A stretch of DNA of 64,000 nt from Prostheceraeus crozeri (GCA_907163375.1 CAJQUW010002209.1:406001-470000), one strand, 5' to 3'. Numbered from the stretch's first letter, positions 10,131 through 19,961 are shown. Numbers and translations: made by a program. Notes: generated by a model not told the origin, from the letters alone.

Positions 10131-10904
10131 TTAAGATTTACGTTTGTGAATGGACAACAGCTTCGCGATAACTTTATTAATTGACTGTTGCACTTTATCT
10201 ATTGCGTCAAGCAGCGTGTGATGTACTTTAATTTCTTTTTCATTTACTTTTAATTTTTTCTCACTTTTCTTTACTTCTGTTTTAAGAGCAGCCAATTGAA
10301 CTTTAATATTATCTAAATTCGTTTTAAGGGTCTTCAATTCACTAACCTTTTGATTAAGTGAGTTTACTTCATTTCTTATTCTGTTTATGTGCTTTACTTG
10401 TTGTGTGATTCGGCTACGTAATTCATCAACACTTTTTTGGAATGTGGTTTGCATCTGTTGAAAGTGTTGTAATAATTTTCGATTCTTTTCGCTAACTTTT
10501 TCTAACTCTTCTTTCAGTTGTTTATTTTGATTTGTATTCTTTATAATGGCACCCCTTAAATTTAAAGAAAGTAATATTAAAATTCTTGATTGTTCTGAAA
10601 TCTTTTTAAAAAGTTTTGATATATCTGCTTCTATATTTCCATGTTTGCTACTTAGGTCTGTTAGCTTTTCTTGCAGTCTTTCATCATTCTGCTTTACCAG
10701 TGACACAATTCTATCAAACTGTTTATCCAACTGTTTATCAACATATTCTTTATTTACCAACTCAGTACTTTGTTGTGGAAGAATAGAAAGATGTAACGGA
10801 CCTGTTAAAATGTCTCCAGTTTTCATGATATAGTTGTCTAGTTCTATTTCTGATTCTTGATTATTCGGTGTGTAAGCACACCCGCCAACATTTGTTAACA
10901 TCAT
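10131..10904 (-). CDS. Coiled-coil fibre-like protein with phage-tail-fibre-type motif, Polinton
   Basis: I place the start at the ATG pair at 10904 (MMLTNVGG), directly behind a run of A, giving 257 residues; an upstream in-frame extension begins without ATG and would overlap the divergent gene. Residues about 28-60 read MKTGDILTGPLHL, then NKEYVDKQ. This pattern resembles the recurring (M)xGxLTGPLxL...TKxYVD motif of phage tail fibres. The rest is long heptad-like helix rich in Lys, Glu, Leu and Gln, predicted to form a trimeric or dimeric stalk. It may be the spike or fibre that meets host cells. The motif and helix are visible; the role is inference. It looks whole and is divergent from the zinc-finger gene at 10924. 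Confidence 0.65.
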   Translation of the reverse strand: MMLTNVGGCAYTPNNQESEIELDNYIMKTGDILTGPLHLSILPQQSTELVNKEYVDKQLDKQFDRIVSLVKQNDERLQEKLTDLSSKHGNIEADISKLFKKISEQSRILILLSLNLRGAIIKNTNQNKQLKEELEKVSEKNRKLLQHFQQMQTTFQKSVDELRSRITQQVKHINRIRNEVNSLNQKVSELKTLKTNLDNIKVQLAALKTEVKKSEKKLKVNEKEIKVHHTLLDAIDKVQQSINKVIAKLLSIHKRKS

Positions 10905-10923
10905 TTTTTTTTTATTTAAAAAT
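10905..10923. promoter_or_regulatory. Divergent start region between fibre-like and zinc-finger genes
   Basis: Only 19 bases, almost pure A/T, separate two divergent start codons. The core on either strand is an A- or T-run with TTTATTTAAA. Any promoter elements must overlap the coding starts or lie inside the genes. Confidence 0.5.
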
Positions 10924-11313
10924 ATGTTATCCAACAATTCATCATTAAATAAACATATGAGAACATGTAGTGATTGTGGAAAAAGTGTAACATCTAAGAA
11001 CTTTATGCGTCACCAAAAAACATGTCAATCACCATCACAACCAAAAGTAAAAGATAGACAATGTCCGAATTGTAATAAGTTTTTTACTAGTCAAGGTTTC
11101 TTGAATCATTCTCATTCATGTGCTATTAATACACGAAAATGCACTAATTGTCAAATAGTTAAGCCCAAAACAGAATTTTATGATAGTAAATACCGGTGTA
11201 AAGAATGTTTAAAAACACAAGTGAGATGTAACAAGTGTAATAAAGTTCTGTTGGAGAGAAACTTCTCACGTCATGCAGCAATTTGTGTGAATAATAGTCC
11301 GATGCTCACTTGA
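10924..11313 (+). CDS. Cysteine-rich zinc-finger protein, Polinton
   Basis: A 129-residue open frame with regular Cys/His spacing: CSDCGK with a downstream H.KTC, CPNCNKFF with H...C, CTNC with CKEC, and CNKCNK with H...C. At least three zinc-binding modules can be seen, each of C2HC or C2H2 type, with a CxxC ribbon pair in the middle. It may bind nucleic acid and control the element's transcription or replication; the family is not recognised. It opens the plus-strand block and looks whole. Confidence 0.68.
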   Translation: MLSNNSSLNKHMRTCSDCGKSVTSKNFMRHQKTCQSPSQPKVKDRQCPNCNKFFTSQGFLNHSHSCAINTRKCTNCQIVKPKTEFYDSKYRCKECLKTQVRCNKCNKVLLERNFSRHAAICVNNSPMLT

Positions 11314-11321
11314 GCTTCCGT

Positions 11322-11435
11322 AATAGTCCGGTGCTCACTTGAGTGTTTTACCTTCATTTGAGGCCCGGACTCAATAGTCCGTACTAGTCCGGAAGTCCGA
11401 GAGAGGCAAAACACTCAAGTGAGCAGCGGACTATT
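11322..11435. repeat. Long hairpin between plus-strand Polinton genes
   Basis: The arm AATAGTCCG-GTGCTCACTTG-AGTGTTTT (11322-11349) pairs with its complement at 11408-11435 with one or two mismatches, around a loop of about 58 bases. The loop and flanks hold further TAGTCCG and CTCACTTGAG words. It lies between the zinc-finger and ATPase genes. Confidence 0.85.
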
Positions 11436-11506
11436 TCAGGTGCTCAACTGAGTATCGGACTAGCTGAGAGAGTTTTAGACAAATTTTTTCATATAAAAAA
11501 TTAAAA

Positions 11507-12727
11507 ATGAATTATGAAAAATTGTATACCGAAATTCCCAATCGAGCTCCCACGATCGTCAAACAACGTGAACAAAATAATGATTCGCAATCTTTATTTT
11601 CAGAAAATTCAGATCTAGGAAGACTCTTTGGGTTTCTAAAATTTCATTGTTTGAAAATTATTGTTATATGTATTCTTATCTATCTTATTTATTATTTTAT
11701 AAATTGGTTAGGGTTCTTACAAACAGCAGAACAAACGAAAGTTGCATTTTATAAAAGTCAAACCAAAAACTTTAAAGGTTGGAAAGAAGTTAGGCATGAC
11801 AATAACAATGACAAACCTAAAGGACTCACTGAACAAGAGAACTTACATTTTATAATATATGGCAAGACAGCGAGCGGAAAGACTACGTTTCTTAGAAGAT
11901 ATATAAATCAACATTACCCTAAGGAAGCTAATGTACATGTGTTTTGTTTGCAGAAAGATGAATGGAAAGGATATTCAAATGTTCACGGTGAACAAGATTT
12001 AGACATGTTAGAAGATATGAGTACTTTTGCTGGAACATGCGAACAAAAGTCTTTATTAGTATTAGATGATGTTGCCAGTTTGGTAAAACAAAAAAACATC
12101 TCGGAAATCTTTACAAAAGGTCGACATCATCATATACAAATAATAGTATTAGCACATAAAGCTTGTGACGTCGATAATAAAATTAGGGAAAATATCGAAG
12201 TATTCTATGCAACTACACAAAATAATGCAGCGTTCTTTGAAGATATCAAGAAAAATTATAAACTAACTTTACCCTTAGCTAAATATGTACATGTTAAGTA
12301 CGGTTTAATACGCGTTGATACTATTATGAATCAACTACAAGTATATGATAAAGATTTAAATGTACTATTGGATACTGAACATGATTTTTATACTAATGCG
12401 ACAGATTTCGACATTAGTCTTTATGCGGGTGCTAAGAACTTGTCGCCACATAATATAGAAGAAATAACAATTTTTCTAGAAAACGAAGCACTTGAACCAC
12501 TAACAATCATACCCGAAACATTTTATTTCTATTTCGATCATTATCTGAATAATGTGTTAAAAATTAAAACCCCTGAACGATTAGAGAATAGAGACGCACT
12601 AAACGTTATTAGAACAGGCATTAATGATTTTCGCGATGTACTAAAAAATGTACACCCTCTAGTCAGTGATGCTAAAAGTACATTGAGTGATATAAAACCA
12701 CTATTCAATGAGTTAAATGATATGTAA
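11507..12727 (+). CDS. Membrane-anchored P-loop ATPase, packaging-ATPase-like, Polinton
   Basis: A 406-residue open frame. Residues about 45-70 form one strong transmembrane helix (FLKFHCLKIIVICILIYL). The ATPase domain follows: Walker A GKTASGKTT near residue 118, Walker B SLLVLDDVAS near 190, then FTKGRHHHIQIIVLAHK, which resembles the FT.GRH.N..V...TQ sensor/arginine segment of A32-like packaging ATPases. The C-terminal 150 residues are helical and not recognised. It is distantly related to the second ATPase at 17457-18233 on the other strand. A membrane-fixed DNA-moving or entry/exit motor is a possible role; that is inference. It looks whole. The start follows TATAAAAAATTAAAA. Confidence 0.75.
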   Translation: MNYEKLYTEIPNRAPTIVKQREQNNDSQSLFSENSDLGRLFGFLKFHCLKIIVICILIYLIYYFINWLGFLQTAEQTKVAFYKSQTKNFKGWKEVRHDNNNDKPKGLTEQENLHFIIYGKTASGKTTFLRRYINQHYPKEANVHVFCLQKDEWKGYSNVHGEQDLDMLEDMSTFAGTCEQKSLLVLDDVASLVKQKNISEIFTKGRHHHIQIIVLAHKACDVDNKIRENIEVFYATTQNNAAFFEDIKKNYKLTLPLAKYVHVKYGLIRVDTIMNQLQVYDKDLNVLLDTEHDFYTNATDFDISLYAGAKNLSPHNIEEITIFLENEALEPLTIIPETFYFYFDHYLNNVLKIKTPERLENRDALNVIRTGINDFRDVLKNVHPLVSDAKSTLSDIKPLFNELNDM

Positions 12728-12744
12728 TTTTTTTTAAAAAAAAT

Positions 12745-13065
12745 ATGCCTAAACGTAATGACTATAGTCAGTATATCATCAAACACATACCAGTGTTAAC
12801 AGATTATCATCATCCTATAAATCCTATAAATTCCAAGAAAGAAGTTAAATTTCATTACCATCATAAATACATAGAGTTCGTTAAGGACTATAAAATAAAA
12901 CACGGTTTAAAACCTCATATGAAAAATGGATACTTACCACCGTGTCTACGAAGTTTCAGAGTATTCTTAGCGTATAATAATTTATGGTGGTTGGTTAAGA
13001 AAGAACATTTAACAGCTTACGATCTAGAGTCATTAAATGAATTAAATATTCCTGTGTATATGTAA
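12745..13065 (+). CDS. Small basic protein of unknown function, Polinton
   Basis: A 106-residue open frame, rich in His, Tyr and Lys, starting MPKRNDYSQYIIKH immediately behind a T-run/A-run leader. It contains HYHHKYIEFVKDYK and YLPPCLRSFRVFLAYN. No family is recognised. Its open frame, tidy leader and place between ATPase and PolB support a real gene. Confidence 0.6.
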   Translation: MPKRNDYSQYIIKHIPVLTDYHHPINPINSKKEVKFHYHHKYIEFVKDYKIKHGLKPHMKNGYLPPCLRSFRVFLAYNNLWWLVKKEHLTAYDLESLNELNIPVYM

Positions 13066-13147
13066 AACGGAACCGAGGTTCTATGTGTAAAACATAAATT
13101 TTTTTATAAAAAAGTAAAACATAAATTTTTATTTAAAAAAAGGTAAA
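13066..13147. promoter_or_regulatory. AT-rich spacer with short hairpin before PolB
   Basis: GAACCGAGGTTC just after the stop forms a 5-bp stem. Two copies of GTAAAACATAAATTTTT follow, ending in an A-run that leads into the next start. It is probably a 3' end signal plus the next promoter. Confidence 0.5.
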
Positions 13148-16100
13148 ATGGAAGAAGGTAACCTATATTGTACCCTGTGCAACAAACAGTTACAGACGCC
13201 TAGAGGTTATAAATCTCATTTAAATAGTCGTATGCATTTACAGAATGTAGAACGACATGATACAAGTAATATAACGAGAATGAATGAATATATAAACTAT
13301 CTAAAAACATTACCTACTGATATAGAAGTTAAAAGAGTATTTGATGATTATTCGTATTCAGAATATAAAAAAGTTTTTAGTGTAATAGATGAACCTGAAG
13401 TAGATGTAAGGTTTTTATTTAATGATGAACATGATGTGTATGATGAAACTGCAGAAACCGATGAAACCTTTTATGATATTCTATATAACTTTTATAACAT
13501 ATTTAGAAAATCTTTCAAATGTTATATGAATGTAGAAGTACGTTACACAAAGACTGGGCCTGATGGAAATATTGAAGAAATAATACAAGGTCATTTCAGT
13601 AAAACACAAGAAATTCATAACGTAGAGGATATAGAACCTATATTTGAAATAATGATTATTAAATTAAAAGATGCTATACTTGAAGCTCAATTGCGTGAAT
13701 CTGGTTGGAAGCTTGTTAAAGTAATATCTAAGAAATTAGTAATTAATAAATATAAAAATAATACTGGAGGTAGTTACATACCCCTACCTTTCAGTTCACC
13801 ACAAATAATTAACATTCAAAATGATGATCAGTATTGTTTTCTGTGGAGTGTTATAGCACATTTACATCCTGCACAATATCACAAAGAAAGAATAAGTCAT
13901 TATAATAAAGAAGAATACTTATATGAATTTGATCTGTCTGATGGATTAGACGAATTTCCATATGATTATAATAAGCTAACAAAGTTCATAAAAAGAACAA
14001 AGATTTAATAGAAGTAAATGTGTTCGAACTTAATATAAAATACATTTCTGTTGGGAATATTACTCCCTTATATAATGGTAATGTTACAATTAATGGCACT
14101 GTCTATGCAAACGTAAAAGAATTTTACTTAAGTAACAAAAGATTATGTCAAACAGAAATACAATATAATGAACGCGATAATTATATACACCATGATATTA
14201 TTTATCAAGACTGTTATATGTACAGAACAATATGAAATTAAAAAGACATTAACACCCATAATGGTTAATCATAATAATTATAAAGGACGTCCTGTTACTT
14301 CTGGAGACCAACAGCAGTTACAGATGTTACAGCAGCAATATCAACAGCAGTTACAGATGTTACAGCAGCAATATCAACAGCAGTTACAGATGTTACAGCA
14401 GCAGTATCAACAGCAGTTACAGATGTTACAACAACAGTATCAACAGCAGTTACAGATGTTACAACAACAGTATCAACAGCAGTTACAGATGTTACAGCAG
14501 CAATATCACCAACAGTTACAGATGTTACAGCAGCAATATCAACAGCAGTTACAGATGTTACAACAACAGTATCAACAGCAGTTACAGCAGTTAATACAAC
14601 CGGCACAAGCAAATATACTATATTATGAAGGTCATTACATATTGTGTAAAGATGTTTCGATTTTTACAAGAACTTCAGATCATACTAATTTCCCCTGTCT
14701 CCAATGTATGACGAGTTTTAGGTCTGAACAAGCATTAAATAATCACTTGGTAAATTGTCAACAAAATGAAGCAGTCAGAAATACGTTTCCAAAAGAAGAT
14801 TATTTAGAATATAATAAATGGAATTTCAAAAATAAAGTACCATTTACAATATATTGTGATTTCGAAGCATATAATGTTAAAATTACAGACAAATGTAACA
14901 ATAATTTGTTTGAGCAAAAACCATTATGTTGGGGAATGTACATTCATTCAAATTATCCCAATTTGTTTCAATCAGAATATTACCAGTACTATGGCGAGGA
15001 TAGTGCTATAAAGTTTGTTAACACAATAGAAGAATTGCAGGAGCGTTTTTCACAATTGCTTAAAACAAATAAACCAATGCTTCCATTAACGTCTGAACAA
15101 TTAGTACAATTTAATAATGAAAAGAATTGTTATTACTGTGGTAAAGAATTAGTCACTGATAAGCGAAGCGACGGCTCTGCCGACAAAGTAAAGGATCATG
15201 ATCATCTAAATGGTTTATATAGAGGTGCAGCACATAATTCTTGTAATCTTAATGCAAATAAATTTAGATATAACTTTGTTCCTTTATATTTCTATAATGG
15301 TTCTAAGTATGATTTCCATCTAATAATAAAAGAGTTATTCTCTTCGAAAACATTACAGCAATTAAGAACAAACATACTGTGTAAAACAGAAGAAGAATAC
15401 TTCTCTATGCAATTTGGTTGTTTTAGAATATTAGATGCATTTAGATTTTTTACTCCTTATTCATTGGAAGCCATGGGTAAAACATTAAAACCTGAACAAT
15501 GTAAAGTATTAAATAAGTATAACTTGAGTCCTCTTAAAGGCATATTTCCATATGAATATTTAACTGGAGACATAAACAGGATAAATGAAATAATGGAAGA
15601 ACAACAACTTCCACGACGTAACAAATTTAAAACAACATTGAAACAATCAGAATTATCAGAAGAAGATTATCATGAGGCACAGAAGAACTGGAAAGATCTC
15701 AATTGTCACAATATGTTTGATTATACAATGAAGTATCTTCAGATAGATGTGTTAATACTAGCTGATCTATTTGAAAACTTTCGTGATATGTGTATTGAAT
15801 ATTACGGAATAGATCCATGTTATTGCTATTCTACACCAGGTTTAACATGGTTAGCAGGACTTAAACATACTGGTGTTCAAGCCGATGGCTCTAGGACAAA
15901 GTCCGTTAAACTTAAACATTATAAAGAAAATACATATGATAAATTGCTATTTTTTGAATCTGGAATTAGAGGCGGGGTTTCATCAGTTTTAGGTAATCGT
16001 TATGTACAGTGTTACAATAAAAAAGTAAATCCTGATGATTATGGAATAATGAAACCTTTATCTCCAGAAGAAAGTGATCAGTTTATAAAATTGTTTAATC

Positions 16101-17413
16101 AAAATATAGAAGGACTTATATCAAATGAAGATAGTCAAGCAGCAGTTGATGAAATCATGAGAGAGAACTATTTGTTGTATTATGATTTTAATAGTTTATA
16201 TTCTTCTTGTATGATACAAGAATTGCCTACGGGTGAGATGGAGTGGTGTGACAAATTAGTTTATGAACGTACTGTTGAAGATGGATATGGATATGTGTAT
16301 GAAGTTGACTTAAAGTACCCTGATGAACTAAAAGATACGACAAAGTATTTCCCGTTCTGTCCTGAAAATAAAATACCTAATATGGGCGACTTTACAGATT
16401 ATCAAAAGACCATAATCCCCCCAAAGTACAGACCAACCAAGAAACTCATGTTAACTCAAAGTGATAAAGAAAAATATGTTATTGAAGGAAGGATGTTAGA
16501 TTGGTATTTAGATCATGGAATGATTCTCACTAAAATTCACCGAAAATTAGTATATAAGAAATCTAAGTGGTTAAAAAATTATATAGAATTTAATATAGAG
16601 AAACGTAAAATAGCTAAGAGAAATAAAGATGACTTTGGTAACGTATTCTTTAAATTAATGAATAACGCATTTTATGGAAAGACTTTAGAGAATGTACGTA
16701 ACAGACAAAACATAGAAATAGTTTATAATAAAGATCGTTTCCAAAATTTAACTAGGAAACCAACATATAAAAGAACTACTAGATTCAGTGATGAACTTTG
16801 TGCTGTTCATCTAAGAAGAAGCATTGTGAAACATGATAAGTTTAATTTTATAGGATTCACTATATTAGAACTAGCCAAACTATTTATGTATACATTTATA
16901 TATGATCATTTAGCACCTGCTTATGGTGAAAACTATAAACTTCACTTCAGCGATACGGATTCTGTTTTCTTAGAATTAACAATACCATTTAATTCTTCAC
17001 TTGATAAAGAAATAGATAAAATAAAAGATATCATTCATCCTTCTGATTTATGTAAAGTGAAAGATGAACTAGAAGGAAATGAGGAGTACATAACAGAAGC
17101 TGTATTTCTTAAATCTAAATGTTATTGTTATACAACTAGTAACAAGGTCCAATCCGATATGTTCTTCCATTTTTTGCTCTTTAAAACACATAAAACATTA
17201 AAAGGAATTTCAAAGGCATCAGTAGCTAACCAAATAACATTTCAAGATTATAAGAATGCATTATTTAATAATGAAATAAAAACAGCATGTAATTATAGAC
17301 TTAATTCAAGGAAACATAAAATGTATTTAAAAGAAGAACATAAATTGGCATTAGATCCATTTGATGATAAAAGAAAGATTTTGCCTGATGGAATAACTAC
17401 TTTACCTTTTTAA
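13148..17413 (+). pseudogene. Protein-primed family B DNA polymerase locus, Polinton (interrupted)
   Basis: The locus starts MEEGNLYCTLCNKQ with a C2H2 finger. It then has the conserved GGSYIPLPF and DDQYCFLWSVIAHLHP segment that precedes PolB in Polintons. Next come a Gln-rich repeat, a second Cys/His finger (CLQCMTSF), the exonuclease motif YCDFEAYN, a CYYCGKEL...DHDH...C finger, and the polymerase motifs: A (YYDFNSLYSS), B (MNNAFYGKT) and C (FSDTDS). It would copy the element from protein-primed ends. The coding is spread over more than one open stretch with about two breaks, so this copy is not intact. It closes convergent with the second ATPase gene across a short hairpin. Confidence 0.93.
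14309..14600 (+). repeat. 33-nt coding minisatellite, QQLQMLQQQYQ repeats
   Basis: Roughly nine tandem copies of a 33-nt unit encode an 11-residue Gln-rich repeat inside the polymerase locus. Copies differ mainly at synonymous CAG/CAA sites plus one Tyr-His-Gln variant, which implies expansion within the reading frame. The position is just before the second zinc finger. Confidence 0.95.
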
Positions 17414-17425
17414 TTTCTTTAACAT

Positions 17426-17460
17426 CTAGTCGGGGCAAAGCCCTTCGAGGCGAAGCCTAG
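17426..17460. terminator. Hairpin at convergent 3' ends of PolB and ATPase
   Basis: GGGCAAAGCCC and GGCGAAGCC are nested inside a CTAG...CTAG frame. It covers the stop of the minus-strand ATPase gene and follows the PolB stop by about 14 bases, so it could end both transcripts. It is similar in style to the cassettes at 7981 and 10051. Confidence 0.6.
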
Positions 17461-18233
17461 TCAGCGAACAATTGTTCGATAACTCTATCATGTACTTTTT
17501 TATCAATATTGACTGTGATAAAACCATAGTCGTTTGCCCAAGCATTGTTACACGATTGTTTAAATTCATCTTTATCTCTTATACATAAGTCTCTTAACAA
17601 ATCACTTAGGTTTCTTTGGTTGATTTCGAAAAGCATAAAAATATTAGCATTCTTTCTAATAACACTTCCATCTAATGAATACATACTTTGTGTCAAATAA
17701 AAGACACTACAGTTATTGTGTCTACCTCTTGTAAAATAATTTCTCTGAACTGCCTGATTTCTGTCATTAACACAATCATCAAACACCACACAATGTTTTT
17801 TCGTTTTATTTAGTTTACTAGGATCTTGCATATTGCCACTATCATCTATTAATTGTATCGTTATGTGCCTATTTCTATTGGGTTCTACTAGTTGTTTATT
17901 TTTCGCTGCTTCTTCACACCAGGAACTTATTTCTTCTTCATACTCCGATTTTTCATATTCTTCAAACAGTGAAGCTATAGTTGATTTTGTAAGATTATTT
18001 TCAAAACCATGTTTCAAAAATTGATAAATAGGTTGTTCTGCTGTTGTTGTATAAATGATAAGATTGTTATAATCCAAAAATTTGGGTGTCGTGAGAATTT
18101 TAAATAATAGATATGTTTTTCCACAACCTGATCTTCCACAAATAACTGATAAAACTTTATTTGACAAGTTATGATGATGATTGAATTTCACTTTCTTGTT
18201 TAGTGGATATTTTTCACAACTGCTTTCACTCAT
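17457..18233 (-). CDS. A32-like genome-packaging ATPase, Polinton
   Basis: A 258-residue open frame. Walker A is VICGRSGCGKTYLL (near residue 35), Walker B is CVVFDDCVND (near 147), and YFTRGRHNNCSVFYLTQS follows (near 165). This is the FtsK/HerA-type packaging ATPase found in almost all Polintons and in poxviruses (A32) and virophages. It would drive DNA into capsids. Its length is typical. The gene follows a penton-like gene with 24 bases between and looks whole. It is a different gene from the membrane-anchored ATPase at 11507-12727. Confidence 0.88.
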   Translation of the reverse strand: MSESSCEKYPLNKKVKFNHHHNLSNKVLSVICGRSGCGKTYLLFKILTTPKFLDYNNLIIYTTTAEQPIYQFLKHGFENNLTKSTIASLFEEYEKSEYEEEISSWCEEAAKNKQLVEPNRNRHITIQLIDDSGNMQDPSKLNKTKKHCVVFDDCVNDRNQAVQRNYFTRGRHNNCSVFYLTQSMYSLDGSVIRKNANIFMLFEINQRNLSDLLRDLCIRDKDEFKQSCNNAWANDYGFITVNIDKKVHDRVIEQLFAD

Positions 18234-18257
18234 TTTTTAAGTCAATATTTTTTTTAA

Positions 18258-19046
18258 TTATACCTCCCGAACCAAAAGATCTATCATAATTTCTTCGCCT
18301 CCAAAATTTATTTCCTTTCCTTTCTCATCTGTTATTCTAATTGTAATTGAATTAATTGTTTTTCTTGTAACAGGGAAATATATTAATGATTTTGGGATTA
18401 CATTCAAACTGTAACCAATCGGAACTGTAAATGCTGGATAACTGAAGATATTATTTGACAGCTTTCCATTAACATAACCACCTTCTATAATATCACATTG
18501 AACGTTGATTGAATTTATTTCAGTTACTTTAGGTATATTTTCACTTATATGAAAACCTTGTGTATAGAGTTTCTTTTTAAATCCTAATAGTCTTGATAAA
18601 GATTTGTCAATATTAAAATCTACTTGATGATCTTCATCTAAAGTAAGAGAAAATTTATTTACTGCTGGTTCAACTGCGAAATGTAATTGTTTCTTGTCTT
18701 TAAATTGAATGCCTAAATGTCTTTTTATTTCATTGGAAATCGATTCAACTTCATAAGATCCAGGAAGAAAAGTTAATTCTTTCCAAGTTTTACCTTGATC
18801 ATTAGAATATTTAAATCGGTCATTTACATCTTTGATAATATTTTGTATAGTGTTAAATGTTGAAAAACTAGTTAGTGCTACTTCATAATGTTTGTCTTGT
18901 TCTAAGTGAATAATAGGATCTAAATGACAGGTATGGGATGAAATAGTTGTTATAAATTTTAATGTCGTACTAAATTTTGATGAGGTTAAAATCTCAGTTA
19001 AATTTTCTAAATGCTTATTAATTTTTTCTAGTTCTGCCGAAGACAT
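18258..19046 (-). CDS. Penton-like minor capsid protein (single jelly roll), Polinton
   Basis: A 262-residue open frame starting MSSAELEKINKHL. Family marks are HYEVALTSFSTFNTI, GSYEVESISNEIKRHLG, a DFNIDKSLSRLLGF segment, and the C-terminal NFGGEEIMIDLLVREV. These are the pattern of the Polinton minor capsid protein, which sits at the fivefold positions in modelled particles. It looks whole. It is followed by the packaging ATPase and preceded by a conserved virion-type protein, matching the usual gene cluster. Confidence 0.82.
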   Translation of the reverse strand: MSSAELEKINKHLENLTEILTSSKFSTTLKFITTISSHTCHLDPIIHLEQDKHYEVALTSFSTFNTIQNIIKDVNDRFKYSNDQGKTWKELTFLPGSYEVESISNEIKRHLGIQFKDKKQLHFAVEPAVNKFSLTLDEDHQVDFNIDKSLSRLLGFKKKLYTQGFHISENIPKVTEINSINVQCDIIEGGYVNGKLSNNIFSYPAFTVPIGYSLNVIPKSLIYFPVTRKTINSITIRITDEKGKEINFGGEEIMIDLLVREV

Positions 19047-19049
19047 TTT

Positions 19050-19961
19050 TTAACTAAATAATTTAGATAAGCTTTTGTAGTCTTTTTCACTAATAATTTT
19101 CTTTTCCGTTAGTCTTTTTAAGATTGCATGTATTTCGTTAAAACTAGAGTTATGCCCTTCTTTTGTTGCAGCTAATAAAATCTCTAATCTGTTTATTAAT
19201 TCTTGTGGATCATCGGACAGGAAAACCGTTGTCTCTTTTAGACCTGTTCCTGTTTTTGGGTAACTAGGCGGTGTTGGAACACTGGTTGATGTTGGAGAAG
19301 CAGCCATTGGTGTTGAATAACCAGTCGGTGTTGAATAACCAGTACTTGCTGGCGAAGCAGCTGTTAATATTGGTATCTTTGTTCCTGTTTTACTGGTACT
19401 AGACGGTTTGGATAATAAGTCATTCAAAGTTGTATAACGCTTAAGAGTTTTTACAGTTCCAACCTTATCTAACATAGTTTTGTATTTCAGTAGATCATCA
19501 GGGTGATAGGTATCTAACTTCGCTCCTCTTAATAAATCCACGAAATTTCTGTCTAAACTGAAAGCTGTTTTGTCTGGTGCAAAAATTAAACTTTCTTTAG
19601 GATTTATAGATAAGTCTTTTCCACCTAAGGAAAATCTAAGAGATGGCTTTCCATCTATAAATGAAGTAGAATGTTCAAAGAGCATAGATTTGGGTAATTT
19701 CTTGTCTATGTTTGCTTCTAACAAACCATAATCATCTATGATGGTTTTCGGCACTGAATCCGCTATATCAATTTGTTTATCATGAACTACAAGTTCTTTC
19801 TTAATATCAGATTTAATTTGGTCAACTAATTGGATTTTGTCTTTCATCTCAGATTGAACACCAGCTTGTAGCATTCGATATTGTCTATGTTTTTTCTTCA
19901 TAATATTTTTCTGTTTTATTAATTCTTCTAGTTGTTTTATTTTTGTCTCATTTGTGTTCAT
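19050..19961 (-). CDS. Conserved Polinton virion-type protein (DUF8207-like segment)
   Basis: I choose the ATG at 19961 (MNTNETKIKQLEE), giving 303 residues; an in-frame upstream extension lacks ATG. The N-terminal 70 residues are a charged coiled coil. The middle (GLLEANIDKKLPKSMLF, LRFSLGGKDLSINPKES, then LLRGAKLDTYHPDDLLKYK) matches the common Polinton segment ending in (Y)xxxDLxxYKxIL, annotated elsewhere as a domain of unknown function. A Ser/Thr/Pro-rich linker with GYSTPTGYSTP repeats follows, then a helical tail. It is probably a structural or core protein. The stop lies three bases before the penton-like start, so the two may share a transcript. Confidence 0.68.
   Translation of the reverse strand: MNTNETKIKQLEELIKQKNIMKKKHRQYRMLQAGVQSEMKDKIQLVDQIKSDIKKELVVHDKQIDIADSVPKTIIDDYGLLEANIDKKLPKSMLFEHSTSFIDGKPSLRFSLGGKDLSINPKESLIFAPDKTAFSLDRNFVDLLRGAKLDTYHPDDLLKYKTMLDKVGTVKTLKRYTTLNDLLSKPSSTSKTGTKIPILTAASPASTGYSTPTGYSTPMAASPTSTSVPTPPSYPKTGTGLKETTVFLSDDPQELINRLEILLAATKEGHNSSFNEIHAILKRLTEKKIISEKDYKSLSKLFS

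Noticed and set aside
14295-14612. Minus-strand open frame of Ala/Val/Thr repeats
   Set aside because: It is only the antisense shadow of the Gln-rich coding minisatellite.
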